Virus record (IMG/VR): IMGVR_UViG_3300017726_000053 | Location: 1 to 29,867 of that record | Direction: 5' to 3' (one strand) | DNA length: 29,867 nt | From: a virus | Shown: piece after piece, positions 12,510 to 20,620 of the stretch | Layout of the letters: every line of letters starts with the position of its first letter | How positions within the stretch are numbered: the first letter of the stretch is position 1 | Program-made: the position numbers and the translations under genes | The notes under the pieces: model-generated | What the model was told of the DNA's origin: nothing | Databases searched by the model: none | Seen by the model: only the letters and a program-made list of their open reading frames with translations

Positions 12510-14120
12510 ATGGCTGATGATCTCGCCATCAAACTGATGAAGCGCTTTGGTAGCTTGGAAAACCAGCGCCAGACATGGGAGAGCCATTGGCAGGAAGTCG
12601 CTGACTTCGTCGTTCCACGCAAGGCAGATGTCACAAAACAGCGGTCTGCCGGCGACAAGCGTTCCGAGCTGGTGTTCGACAGCACCGCGATCCATGCGGC
12701 CGAGCTGCTCAGCGCCAGCTTGCATGGTATGCTCACCAACGCATCGACCAGCTGGTTCTCTCTGCGCTTTCGTGACCGTCAGCTTGACGGTGATGACGAG
12801 GCGAAAGAGTGGCTGGAAAGCGTCGAAGATGTCATGTATCAGGCGTTTAACCGCTCTAATTTCCAAGAACAGGTCCATGAGCTCTATCACGATCTGATTA
12901 CATTCGGCACCGGCATAATGATGATCGAGGCCGATCCTGAGCAGCAGCTGCAATTCTCAACGCGGCACATCTCCGAGTGCTATCTGTCGGAAGATGCAAA
13001 GGGCCGCGTCGATACTGTCTACAGAAAATTCAAGATGCCTGCACGGGCAATCATTGAGCGTTTCGGCGAAGCCGCATTGTCCAAGAAAATGCAGAAAAAA
13101 GCCGGCGAAAATCCTTATGAGCTGATCACGCTGGTTCATGCGGTATACCCAAGGACAGAGCGGGATATCACAAAGGACACAAGCGATCAGAAGCCGATTG
13201 CGTCCGTCTATCTTGACCCAGAAGAACGGGTTGTCCTGTCTGAATCCGGCTTTGACGAAATGCCTTACACTTGCCCGAGGTTCCTCAAGAGCTCGTTTGA
13301 GATCGGTTATGGCAGATCTCCTGCGATGAGCTGCCTCGCTGATGTCAAAATGCTCAACAAAATGAGTGAGACAACCATCAGGGCGGCACAAAAACAGGTG
13401 GACCCGCCGCTCCTTGTCCCTGACGACGGGTTCATCTTGCCTATCAGGACGGTGCCAAGTGGCCTGAATTTCTATCGCTCAGGCACAAGGGACCGGATTG
13501 AGCCACTGAACATCGGTGCGAATAACCCACTCGGTCTGAACATGGAGGAGCAGCGCAGGGGTGCCATCCGCTCTGCTTTTTATGTAGACCAGCTGATCCT
13601 CGGTGAAGGGCCGCAGATGACGGCAACCGAGGTTGTCCAGCGCACCGAAGAAAAAATGAGGCTGCTTGGACCCGTTCTGGGAAGATTGCAGGCCGAGCTT
13701 CTGCAGCCGATGATCTCTCGGGTCTATAATATTCTGGCGCGTCAGCAGATGTTCGATGCAGCTCCCGAGTTCATGTCGGATCAGGATATAGAAATCGAAT
13801 ATGTATCGCCTCTAGCTAAAGCACAGCGTCAGGGTGACATACAGTCGATGCAGCGCCTGATGGAGCTGATGATGCCGCTGACACAGCTGGACCCAGCGAT
13901 CATGGATCACATCGACACAGACGGGCTTTCCAAGCATCTGATCAAGGTTCTGGCCGTGCCGGCAACAGCGATCAGGGGCGACATGGAAGTCATGCAGCTC
14001 CGCGAGCAGCGCCAGCAGGCAGAGGCAGCCGCAGCTCAGCAGCAGGAGCTGATGCAGACAGCAGAGGCAGCCGGTCAGGTCGCGCCATTCGTGCAGGCAA
14101 CTAAGGACATGGGACGTTGA
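12510..14120 (+). CDS. T7 gp8-like portal (head-tail connector)
   Basis: A 536-residue protein, the same length as T7 gp8 from memory. It forms the dodecameric ring at the capsid vertex through which DNA enters and leaves, and nucleates head assembly. Recognisable family features: start LMKRFGSLENQRQTWESHWQEVADFVVP, then TAIHAAELLSASLHGML, a central DLITFGTGIMMIE, SFEIGYGRSPAMSCLADVKMLNKM, and TATEVVQRTEEKMRLLGPVLGRLQAELLQPMI, which belongs to the crown/stem helices. The C-terminus is Gln/Ala-rich. Preceded by a run of G (12497-12502) as ribosome binding site, followed by the Bbp19-like gene with a 4-base overlap. Confidence 0.95.
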   Translation: MADDLAIKLMKRFGSLENQRQTWESHWQEVADFVVPRKADVTKQRSAGDKRSELVFDSTAIHAAELLSASLHGMLTNASTSWFSLRFRDRQLDGDDEAKEWLESVEDVMYQAFNRSNFQEQVHELYHDLITFGTGIMMIEADPEQQLQFSTRHISECYLSEDAKGRVDTVYRKFKMPARAIIERFGEAALSKKMQKKAGENPYELITLVHAVYPRTERDITKDTSDQKPIASVYLDPEERVVLSESGFDEMPYTCPRFLKSSFEIGYGRSPAMSCLADVKMLNKMSETTIRAAQKQVDPPLLVPDDGFILPIRTVPSGLNFYRSGTRDRIEPLNIGANNPLGLNMEEQRRGAIRSAFYVDQLILGEGPQMTATEVVQRTEEKMRLLGPVLGRLQAELLQPMISRVYNILARQQMFDAAPEFMSDQDIEIEYVSPLAKAQRQGDIQSMQRLMELMMPLTQLDPAIMDHIDTDGLSKHLIKVLAVPATAIRGDMEVMQLREQRQQAEAAAAQQQELMQTAEAAGQVAPFVQATKDMGR

Positions 14121-14344
14121 TCAACCCCGAAGATTTGAGGACGACTTACAAGCAAGTTTTCAACAGCCCAGAAGGTCAGGAGATCTTGGGTGATCTGAGG
14201 ACACGGTATCACATCTCGGGGACGACATTCTCCCCAGATGCGACAGAGACAGCCTATCGTGAGGGGCAGCGCACGGTAGTTCTGTTTATTGAAGCAATGC
14301 TGCGCGATACAAAACAGCTAGAGGAATTATCATCAGATGAGTGA
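14117..14344 (+). CDS. Bbp19-like small protein (75 aa, TTG start)
   Basis: Seventy-five residues. The likely start is TTG 14117, overlapping the portal stop by 4 bases (TTGA). The sequence (LRTTYKQVFNSPEGQEILGDLRTRYH, later AYREGQRTVVLFIEAML) matches the small Bbp19-type protein found between portal and scaffold in Bordetella phage BPP-1 and relatives: an F-x-P-x-G-x-x-V/I-L-x-D-L start and a YREGQR helix. Its role is not known. The gene overlaps the scaffold gene by 8 bases. Confidence 0.7.
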   Translation: MINPEDLRTTYKQVFNSPEGQEILGDLRTRYHISGTTFSPDATETAYREGQRTVVLFIEAMLRDTKQLEELSSDE

Positions 14345-15146
14345 AGAACAGGTAGCGGATGTCTCCGTTGAGGAGGTAGCACCGTCTGTGCCAGACTTTG
14401 ACTGGCGCTCGCAAATCCCCGAGGAAATCGCGGGACACAAATCACTGGAAACAATCAAGGATGTTGGCAGTCTGGCAAAAGGCTTTGTCCACGCGCAGTC
14501 TATGATCGGCGCTGACAAGGTTGTTATCCCGCCGGCTAGTGCCACGCCTGATGAATGGACCGACTTCTATTCCAAGACAGGCAGGCCGGAGGAGCCGGCA
14601 GGCTACGAGCTGGGTGATGTCGATATCGACGAGGACACAGGCAACTGGTTCAAGGATCTGGCCCACAGCGCGGGATTGCGGCCTGATCAGGCACAAAAGC
14701 TGATGAATGGATATCTGGAGCGCGCCGGCTCACAGCAGCAGAACAGCGAGGCTGATGTCACGCGGCTCTATGAGGATGGCGTCAGGGAGATGCAGCGTGA
14801 ATATGGCTCCGCGTTTGAGGAGCGGATTGCAGCTGGCGACAGCGTCCTGCAGCAGTTTGGCAACCCAGAGCTTACGCAGCTGCAGCTGGCAGACGGCAGA
14901 GCGCTGAAAGATCACCCAGAAATGGTCAGGCTGGCCGTTAATCTGGGCCAATATATACAAGAGAAGATCGGCGAAGATCAGCTGCTCGGCGTCAAAAGCA
15001 AAGGCGGCATGACGCCTGATGAGGCTAACGAGCGACTGCGCGAGATCACACGGCCGGATGGCCCGATGTTCGATGCGCGGCATCCTGAGCATGACTGGTA
15101 TGTGCAGGAAAGCCTCAGATTGAGGGAGCTGATGACCGATGAATGA
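14337..15146 (+). CDS. Capsid scaffolding (assembly) protein
   Basis: A 269-residue acidic, helical protein between portal and major capsid protein, the place of T7 gp9. An acidic start is followed by VPDFDWRSQIPEEIAGHKSLETIKDVGSLAKGFVHAQSMIG and a short conserved-looking segment with IPPASATPDEW and FYSKTGRPEEPAGYEL, seen in many podovirus scaffolds. The middle and end are long charged helices (LYEDGVREMQREYGSAFEERI; EANERLREI). It guides shell growth and leaves before maturation. Start ATG 14337 lies within the Bbp19-like gene. Confidence 0.8.
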   Translation: MSEEQVADVSVEEVAPSVPDFDWRSQIPEEIAGHKSLETIKDVGSLAKGFVHAQSMIGADKVVIPPASATPDEWTDFYSKTGRPEEPAGYELGDVDIDEDTGNWFKDLAHSAGLRPDQAQKLMNGYLERAGSQQQNSEADVTRLYEDGVREMQREYGSAFEERIAAGDSVLQQFGNPELTQLQLADGRALKDHPEMVRLAVNLGQYIQEKIGEDQLLGVKSKGGMTPDEANERLREITRPDGPMFDARHPEHDWYVQESLRLRELMTDE

Positions 15147-15321
15147 ACAGGAATTAAGGCTTGAGGTTCTCCGTCTGACAATGGAAACCGGCTCGGCTGC
15201 GGTCATCGCTGACCCGCTGGGCCATGCCGAAAAGAATTTGCAGTGGGTGCTCGACACTCTCGACAAGCCAAAGGCCCGAGAGACAGGCAACCAAGGCAAT
15301 AAAACGGGAAAAGCAGCTTAG
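15139..15321 (+). CDS. Small hypothetical protein before the capsid gene (60 aa)
   Basis: Sixty residues overlapping the scaffold stop by 8 bases. The first 45 read as helix (MNEQELRLEVLRLTMETGSA, AEKNLQWVLDTLDKP), the tail is polar (KARETGNQGNKTGKAA). No recognised family. Codon use matches the neighbours and there is a sensible overlap, so it is probably real; it could be a small head accessory protein. Confidence 0.6.
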   Translation: MNEQELRLEVLRLTMETGSAAVIADPLGHAEKNLQWVLDTLDKPKARETGNQGNKTGKAA

Positions 15322-15411
15322 CCCCCGCGCCGCAACCGTACTTGCAAAACCCTTCGTCCTGCACCCCGCAGGGTAGCGATTAGTCAAAACGCAACGTGAA
15401 GGAGGATTGCA
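15322..15411 (+). promoter_or_regulatory. Capsid gene leader with strong ribosome binding site
   Basis: A 90-base untranslated spacer, unusual in this dense operon, ends with AAGGAGG (15400-15406) five bases before the capsid ATG, the best ribosome binding site in the window. This fits the need for high capsid protein output. No clear promoter or hairpin was seen in it. Confidence 0.6.
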
Positions 15412-16275
15412 ATGAGCAATCAAATCACAACCGCGTTTGTCCAGCAGTTTAGCGCCAACGTCCAGATGCTCTCGCAGCAGACTGGTTCTTTGTTGCGTGG
15501 GTCTGTTGATGAAGAAAGCGTAACAGGTGAAAAGGCTTTCTTCGATCAAATCGGCTCCACAGCTGCTGTCAAGCGCACCTCTCGTCATGGGGATACACCC
15601 ATGGTTGAGACCCCCCATAGCCGCCGGATGGTGACTATGGATTCGTATGAATGGGCAGACCTAATCGACGACGCTGACAAGGTCCGGATGCTTGCTGACC
15701 CCACCTCGACTTATGCCAAGGCAGCTGCCGCAGCTATGGGTCGTGCGATGGATGATGCGATCATTTCGGCCGCAACCGGCAACGCTCTGACAGGTAAGTC
15801 AGGCTCAACCAGCACAGCGATGACAGCTTCGCATGTTATTGCTCACGGTTCAGCTGATCTGACCATCGCAAAGCTGATCACGGCCAAGAAAACTCTTGAC
15901 CTTGCATCAGTCGATCCATCCATCCCACGGTATATCGCCGTCGGTCCGGATCAGATCGAAGCTCTGCTGAACACCACATCTGTAACAAGCGCTGACTTCA
16001 ACACAGTCAAAGCTCTGGTGCAGGGTGAGATTGATACCTTCCTCGGTTTCAAGTTCATCACCTCAACTCGTCTGGCTGTTGCTTCAAACATCCGGACTTG
16101 TTTCGCGTGGGCAGAAGATGGCGTTAAACTTGCTGTTGGCAAAGACGTGATGAGCCGCATCGACGAGCGGTCAGACAAGTCTTACTCAACTCAGGTTTAC
16201 TATTGTGCAACCTTCGGGGCGACCCGCATGGAGGAAGAAAAAGTTGTTTCTATCCTCTGTGATGAATCAGCATAA
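15412..16275 (+). CDS. Major capsid protein
   Basis: A 287-residue coat protein of HK97-like type, similar in pattern to BPP-1-like podovirus capsids. Visible: an N-terminal helix region FVQQFSANVQMLSQQTGSLLRG, a basic loop around TSRHGDTPMVETPHSRRMVTMDSYEWADLID (E-loop area), the helix AAAAAMGRAMDDAIISAATG that serves as the spine, and a C-terminal strand region SYSTQVYYCATFGATRMEEEKVVSI. It builds the icosahedral shell and is expressed from the strongest ribosome binding site here. It follows the scaffold gene and precedes a decoration-like gene, an order typical for the module. Confidence 0.9.
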   Translation: MSNQITTAFVQQFSANVQMLSQQTGSLLRGSVDEESVTGEKAFFDQIGSTAAVKRTSRHGDTPMVETPHSRRMVTMDSYEWADLIDDADKVRMLADPTSTYAKAAAAAMGRAMDDAIISAATGNALTGKSGSTSTAMTASHVIAHGSADLTIAKLITAKKTLDLASVDPSIPRYIAVGPDQIEALLNTTSVTSADFNTVKALVQGEIDTFLGFKFITSTRLAVASNIRTCFAWAEDGVKLAVGKDVMSRIDERSDKSYSTQVYYCATFGATRMEEEKVVSILCDESA

Positions 16276-16286
16276 GGAGAGTTGAC

Positions 16287-16751
16287 ATGGCAACAGTTTA
16301 TTCAACTCAACGCACTTCGTTGACCCAGAACAACCCAACCGACATGGTCAAAGCTAACGAGCTTGGCGGTGAAGTTCGTGTTGCACACGGCACATACGAG
16401 GCATCTTCTCTGGCATCTGGTGATGTCATTGAGATGTTCGCATTGCCTGACGGCGCGCGCATCCTGCAAGGTCAGCTGGCCCATGACGCGATGGGTTCAT
16501 CGACAACCCTCTCAGTAGGCTTCGCAGCCCACAGCAAAGCAGATGGAACAGCTGTTTCAGCATCCGCTGCTGCGTACAAGGCTGCCGCTGCCTCGACATC
16601 AGCACAGATCGTGGACATCGTTGCCACGCTCGCTCTGCTGAATGGCGAGGAAGTGGACGCCGATGAGAACGGCAAGGTCGTAACAGTAACCATGGGCGGT
16701 GCCGCAGGCACAGGCTCCGTTGCTGTAACGATGCTTTACGTCGTCAACTAA
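16287..16751 (+). CDS. Head decoration/stabilisation-like protein
   Basis: One hundred fifty-four residues directly after the capsid gene, behind AAGGAGA. It begins MATVYSTQRTSLTQN and carries LGGEVRVAHGTYEASSLASGDVIEMFALPDGARIL, a pattern seen in many phage proteins next to capsid genes, then a Ala/Ser-rich region and a beta-type end GSVAVTMLYVV. The beta-rich pattern suits a trimeric jelly-roll cement protein, like Bbp16 of BPP-1. The role is inferred from position and pattern. A terminator follows it, closing the head module. Confidence 0.65.
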   Translation: MATVYSTQRTSLTQNNPTDMVKANELGGEVRVAHGTYEASSLASGDVIEMFALPDGARILQGQLAHDAMGSSTTLSVGFAAHSKADGTAVSASAAAYKAAAASTSAQIVDIVATLALLNGEEVDADENGKVVTVTMGGAAGTGSVAVTMLYVVN

Positions 16752-16758
16752 CACAGGT

Positions 16759-16788
16759 GGGGCAGCTCAGGCTGCCCCATTTCTCTTT
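16759..16788 (+). terminator. Intrinsic terminator after the head module
   Basis: GGGGCAGC (16759-16766) and GCTGCCCC (16771-16778) form a perfect 8-bp stem with the loop TCAG, followed by ATTTCTCTTT. It lies between the decoration-like gene and the tail tubular A gene; partial termination would reduce tail output relative to capsid. Confidence 0.8.
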
Positions 16789-16802
16789 ATCAGGGGATTG
16801 GC

Positions 16803-17393
16803 ATGGCTTCGGTAGTAGACATCTGCAACAGCGCTCTCAACCAGATCGGCGCGTCCAATATCATCAGTCTGACTGAGGACAGCAAGGCCGCTCGGATCTG
16901 TAACCAGCGTTTTGAGTTTCTGCGCGATAGCGTATTTAGAGCCCACCCATGGAATTGCCTTATTCACCGCACTACGCTTGCAGCTGACAGCACAGCGCCT
17001 GCTTTCGAATATGCCTTCCAGTATCAGCTGCCGACAGACCCGTTCTGTCTGCGCGTTCTGGGGCTTCTGGATACAAACATTCTTTTCCGCATCGAAGGTC
17101 GCAAGCTGCTGACTGACGACAGCACGGTCAACCTGATCTATGTCGGGCGCGTCACTGACGTAAACGAATATGACACGCTGCTGATCGAAACGCTCGCAGC
17201 TGCACTTGCTTATGACCTTGCATATCCTTTGGTCGGCAGCTCGACGCTGGCTGCGAACATGTACACGTTTTATCAAGACAAGTTGAAAGAGGCGCGTTTC
17301 GTAGACGCAACGGAGGATAACACCACATCATCGACGAATATAGCGGATAGCCGCAACTTCTCAGCTGATACCTTTGTAAACAGCCGGTACTAA
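16803..17393 (+). CDS. T7 gp11-like tail tubular protein A
   Basis: A 196-residue protein, the size of T7 gp11 from memory, starting behind AGGGGA. It forms the adaptor ring under the portal. Family features: an N-terminal VVDICNSALNQIGA, LTEDSKAARICNQRFEFLRDSVFRAHPWNCLIHR, the middle FQYQLPTDPFCLRVLGL and the later LLIETLAAALAYDLAYPLVGS helix. It precedes the nozzle gene with no gap, as in T7. Confidence 0.9.
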   Translation: MASVVDICNSALNQIGASNIISLTEDSKAARICNQRFEFLRDSVFRAHPWNCLIHRTTLAADSTAPAFEYAFQYQLPTDPFCLRVLGLLDTNILFRIEGRKLLTDDSTVNLIYVGRVTDVNEYDTLLIETLAAALAYDLAYPLVGSSTLAANMYTFYQDKLKEARFVDATEDNTTSSTNIADSRNFSADTFVNSRY

Positions 17394-17394
17394 G

Positions 17395-19680
17395 ATGGCA
17401 CAAGCATCTCCGATACTTTCTAATTTCACAGCCGGCGAGCTGAGCCCGAGGCTGGATGGGCGCACCGATGTTGCCAAATATGGCAACGGTTGCAAGACGC
17501 TGCAGAATTTTGTTGTGCAGCCGCACGGCGGTGCGTCGCGAAGATCCGGCACCAAGTTTGTCAATGAGGTCAAGAACAGCGCTCACAACGCGCGTCTGAT
17601 ACCTTTCGAATTTAACGTGACGCAATCTTACATCCTAGAGTTTGGCGACCAATATTTTCGGATTCACAAAGATGGTGGGACAGTTACTTCTTCTGGAAGC
17701 GCTGTGGAAGTCACAACGCCGTATCTGCAGACCGAGCTCGCAGAGCTCAAGTTCACGCAATCGGCCGATGTCATGTACATTGTCCACCCCAATCACGCGC
17801 CCAGAAAGATCACAAGAACCAGCCACACGGCTTGGACGATCACAGAAGTTGCGTTCCGGCGTGGCCCGATGCAGGACGCGAACACGACAACAACAACCCT
17901 GACAGCGTCGGCCAGAACCGGCAACGTGACGATCACGGCAAGTGCTGACACTTTTGCCAGCACCGATGTCGGCCGGCTGGTCAAGCTACATAACGGCTAT
18001 GCCAAGATCTCGTCCTTTACCAACGCCACAACAGTCGTGGCAGCCGTGCAGGAAAACGAATTGGGCAACACAGAGCTGGAGCCAAGTTACACAGCAACAA
18101 CCATCAGTTTCCACGAAGGAGATCCGAGCTCGACAGGGCTGGAGCACAATGACCGGATGGTCGATACCGCCGGCAAGTTTGTCGAGCAGGGCTTCGAAGT
18201 CGGCATGTCTGTCGTGATTTCGGGTGCAAGCAATGGTGGGAACAACAAATCATCTGCGCTGATCGTACAGGTCACACGCGATACGATACTGCTCAGCCCG
18301 TCTGTTGATCTGGTCGATGAGAGTGCAGGGCAGAGCGTAACGATTGCCGGCGTTATAGCAGCTGACGATGAATGGAGCCTTGGCGCTTTTTCTGCGACAA
18401 CAGGCCACCCAGCGGCTGTGACTTTCTATCAGTCGCGGCTAGTTTTTGCAGCAACGACAGAGCAGCCGCAAACCGTGTTTTTCAGTGTCAGTGGTGATTT
18501 TGAAAACTTCACGGGTGGTGTCGATGCGTCAGCTGCGCTGATCTACACGCTGGGGTCTAATCAGGTCAACGTCATCCGGTATCTGCAATCAGGCCGTGTC
18601 CTGCTTGTTGGGACATCAGGCGGCGAGTTTGTTGTCACCGCCTCAGAAGATGCGCCGATATCGCCAACGAACACGGTTATCCGCAGGCAAGCCACATACG
18701 GGTCGGCTGACGTTCAGCCGGTGCAAGTTGGCAACGTGACGCTGTTCGTGCAGCGCGCCCGTCGCAAACTGCGCGAGCTGGTGTTCGATCTGAACACAGA
18801 CAGCTATGTGGCGCCGGATATGACCATACTTGCAGAGCATGTAACAGAGAGCGGAATCAAAGAGATCTCACTGCAGCAAGAGCCAAACAATGTGGTGTGG
18901 TGTGTCCTCAACAACGGCAAGCTGGTCGGCATGACCTATCGTCGTGAGGAAGATGTTGTTGCATGGCACCAGCATCTGATGGGCGGCAGCTTTACTGATG
19001 GCGGCACGACATACGCTTATGGGTATGTCGAGAGCGTCGCGTCTATAGCTGGGGATCTCAATGAGGATACAGTTTATCTTGTTGTAAAGCGCACGATTGG
19101 CGGCGCGACAAAACGCTATGTGGAGTTTTTCACGGTTAGCGATTTCGGCGACGATGTCGCAGATGCGTTCTTCGTAGATTGTGGCCTGACGTACAGCGGC
19201 TCGGCTGCAACAAGTATATCAGGGCTCAGCCACCTTGAGGGCCAATCAGTCTCGATTCTAGCGAATGGAGCCACACACCCAGACAGGACAGTGGCAAGCG
19301 GGGCTGTAGCGCTGGCATCGTCTGCCACAAAAGCGCATGTCGGTCTTGGCTACACCTCGACGCTTCAGACCATGCGCCTTGATGCCGGTGGCACAGAAGG
19401 AACCTCTCAGGGCAAAACAAAACGGGTGCAGGACGTTACGCTGCGGCTGTTCGAAAGCGTCGGCGCCAAGGTGGGCAGCTCGACGGCAGAAATGGACAGG
19501 ATACCGTTCAGAAGCTCGGCAGACGCGATGGATGCCGCTATTGGGCTTTTTACAGGAGATAAATTCGTCGAGTTTCGGGGAGGCTTCGAAACTGATGGGT
19601 TTGTGGTCGTGCAGCAGGATCAGCCCCTCCCTCTGACCCTGTTGTCGATCATCCCGAGGTTGCAGACATTCGACAGATGA
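17395..19680 (+). CDS. T7 gp12-like tail tubular protein B (nozzle)
   Basis: A 761-residue nozzle protein (T7 gp12 is a little longer). Start one base after the previous stop, coupled, without a strong ribosome binding site. Family features: FTAGELSPRLDGRTDVAKYGNGCKTLQNF, then GGASRRSGTKFV, IPFEFNVTQSYILEFGDQYFRI, later VTFYQSRLVFA with NFTGGVDASAALIYTL, and a repetitive beta C-terminus. It forms the beta-propeller-rich tail tube and nozzle through which DNA and ejection proteins pass. Confidence 0.95.
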   Translation: MAQASPILSNFTAGELSPRLDGRTDVAKYGNGCKTLQNFVVQPHGGASRRSGTKFVNEVKNSAHNARLIPFEFNVTQSYILEFGDQYFRIHKDGGTVTSSGSAVEVTTPYLQTELAELKFTQSADVMYIVHPNHAPRKITRTSHTAWTITEVAFRRGPMQDANTTTTTLTASARTGNVTITASADTFASTDVGRLVKLHNGYAKISSFTNATTVVAAVQENELGNTELEPSYTATTISFHEGDPSSTGLEHNDRMVDTAGKFVEQGFEVGMSVVISGASNGGNNKSSALIVQVTRDTILLSPSVDLVDESAGQSVTIAGVIAADDEWSLGAFSATTGHPAAVTFYQSRLVFAATTEQPQTVFFSVSGDFENFTGGVDASAALIYTLGSNQVNVIRYLQSGRVLLVGTSGGEFVVTASEDAPISPTNTVIRRQATYGSADVQPVQVGNVTLFVQRARRKLRELVFDLNTDSYVAPDMTILAEHVTESGIKEISLQQEPNNVVWCVLNNGKLVGMTYRREEDVVAWHQHLMGGSFTDGGTTYAYGYVESVASIAGDLNEDTVYLVVKRTIGGATKRYVEFFTVSDFGDDVADAFFVDCGLTYSGSAATSISGLSHLEGQSVSILANGATHPDRTVASGAVALASSATKAHVGLGYTSTLQTMRLDAGGTEGTSQGKTKRVQDVTLRLFESVGAKVGSSTAEMDRIPFRSSADAMDAAIGLFTGDKFVEFRGGFETDGFVVVQQDQPLPLTLLSIIPRLQTFDR

Positions 19681-20132
19681 TCATTCTGGATTATCAGGCC
19701 GATCATGCCAGAGAGATAATCAACGGCCACATGAACAAAGGCGCACCTCAAAATGTGCTGGGGATGCGTGATTTTGCAGATGACCTTGTTGTGCCTGAGA
19801 TGTCCTTCACCGGCGTTGCCGAGCAAGGTCTGGTCTGCTGTGCTGGCATAAACCCGCTTTGGGAGGGTGTGGGCGAGGCTTGGGTCATCGCCAGCAGTCT
19901 GCTGCACGAAAACAGAATGGCCGTTGTACGGGCCACAAAGCGCCTTTTATGGCAGATGATTACACACCAGAATTTCTGGCGGGTGCAGGCTTGCGTCCGT
20001 ACAGATTGGCCCGAGGCAATGCGTTATGCAGAGTTTTTCGGGATGCAAAATGAAGGCGTTATGAAACGGTACGGGCCTGACGGTTCCGACTACTATAGAT
20101 ATGCTTGGGTGAAAGAATGTCTCCAAAACTAG
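19677..20132 (+). CDS. Internal virion protein A-like, GNAT-type acetyltransferase fold
   Basis: One hundred fifty-one residues, ATGA overlap with the nozzle gene. It occupies the slot of T7 gp13. The pattern VCCAGINPLWEGVGEAWVI, a helix HENRMAVVRATKRLLWQMI, then WRVQACVRTDWPEAMRYAEFFGMQNEGVMKRYGPDGSDYYRYAWV is that of a GNAT acetyltransferase-like fold common in podovirus proteins here. Whether it still acetylates is unknown. It may help assembly of the internal core or be a virion component. Confidence 0.75.
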   Translation: MIILDYQADHAREIINGHMNKGAPQNVLGMRDFADDLVVPEMSFTGVAEQGLVCCAGINPLWEGVGEAWVIASSLLHENRMAVVRATKRLLWQMITHQNFWRVQACVRTDWPEAMRYAEFFGMQNEGVMKRYGPDGSDYYRYAWVKECLQN

Positions 20133-20620
20133 CGATGACTGCAATGGCTGGCGCAACGGCTGTCAGCGCCTATGGATCTTTACAGCAAGGACGCACGGCA
20201 AAAGCTGCCAGTGATTACAACGCAGCAATCAATGACCGTAATGCGCTTATTAAGGATCAGGAAGCAGCCCAGATCGTTATGTCAGAGGAGCTGGCGATTG
20301 AAAGGTTCAAACGTGAATATGCCGGCTTTGCAGACGCGCAACAGCAGGCGTTCAGATATAACGGCTGGATGGCTGATGGCGACACACCCTTGCTTGTAGC
20401 GCTCGCGTCGGCTCAGGAGGCAGATGAGGAAATAGCCATTCGCCGCTTCAACGCCAAGGTCGGGGCGGGGCAGGCCAGAGAAGAAGGCTTGCAGCAGCGC
20501 ATGGCTGGCAATCTCAACCGCATGTATGGCAGATCAGCGCGGGATGCCGGCAGGATGAGGGCGCTCGGAACACTGCTATCGGGCGCATCTAACGCAAGCT
20601 ACATACAGGCGACAGCATAA
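20117..20620 (+). CDS. Internal virion protein B-like (T7 gp14 slot)
   Basis: One hundred sixty-seven residues from ATG 20117, with GGTGAAAG as ribosome binding site; a TTG at 20105 lies before that site. It begins with a hydrophobic Ala/Gly stretch (LAMTAMAGATAVSAYGSL, residues 5-22), like the small membrane-active gp14 ejection protein, followed by long charged helices (NAAINDRNALIKDQEAAQIV, EADEEIAIRRFNAKVGAG). It is expected to enter the host outer membrane after ejection. The position between the GNAT-like and gp15-like genes supports this. Confidence 0.75.
   Translation: MSPKLAMTAMAGATAVSAYGSLQQGRTAKAASDYNAAINDRNALIKDQEAAQIVMSEELAIERFKREYAGFADAQQQAFRYNGWMADGDTPLLVALASAQEADEEIAIRRFNAKVGAGQAREEGLQQRMAGNLNRMYGRSARDAGRMRALGTLLSGASNASYIQATA

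Noticed and set aside
11952-12953. 333-residue minus-strand frame opposite the portal region
   Set aside because: Spans two clear rightward genes, is Cys/His/Arg-rich and has no recognisable domain.
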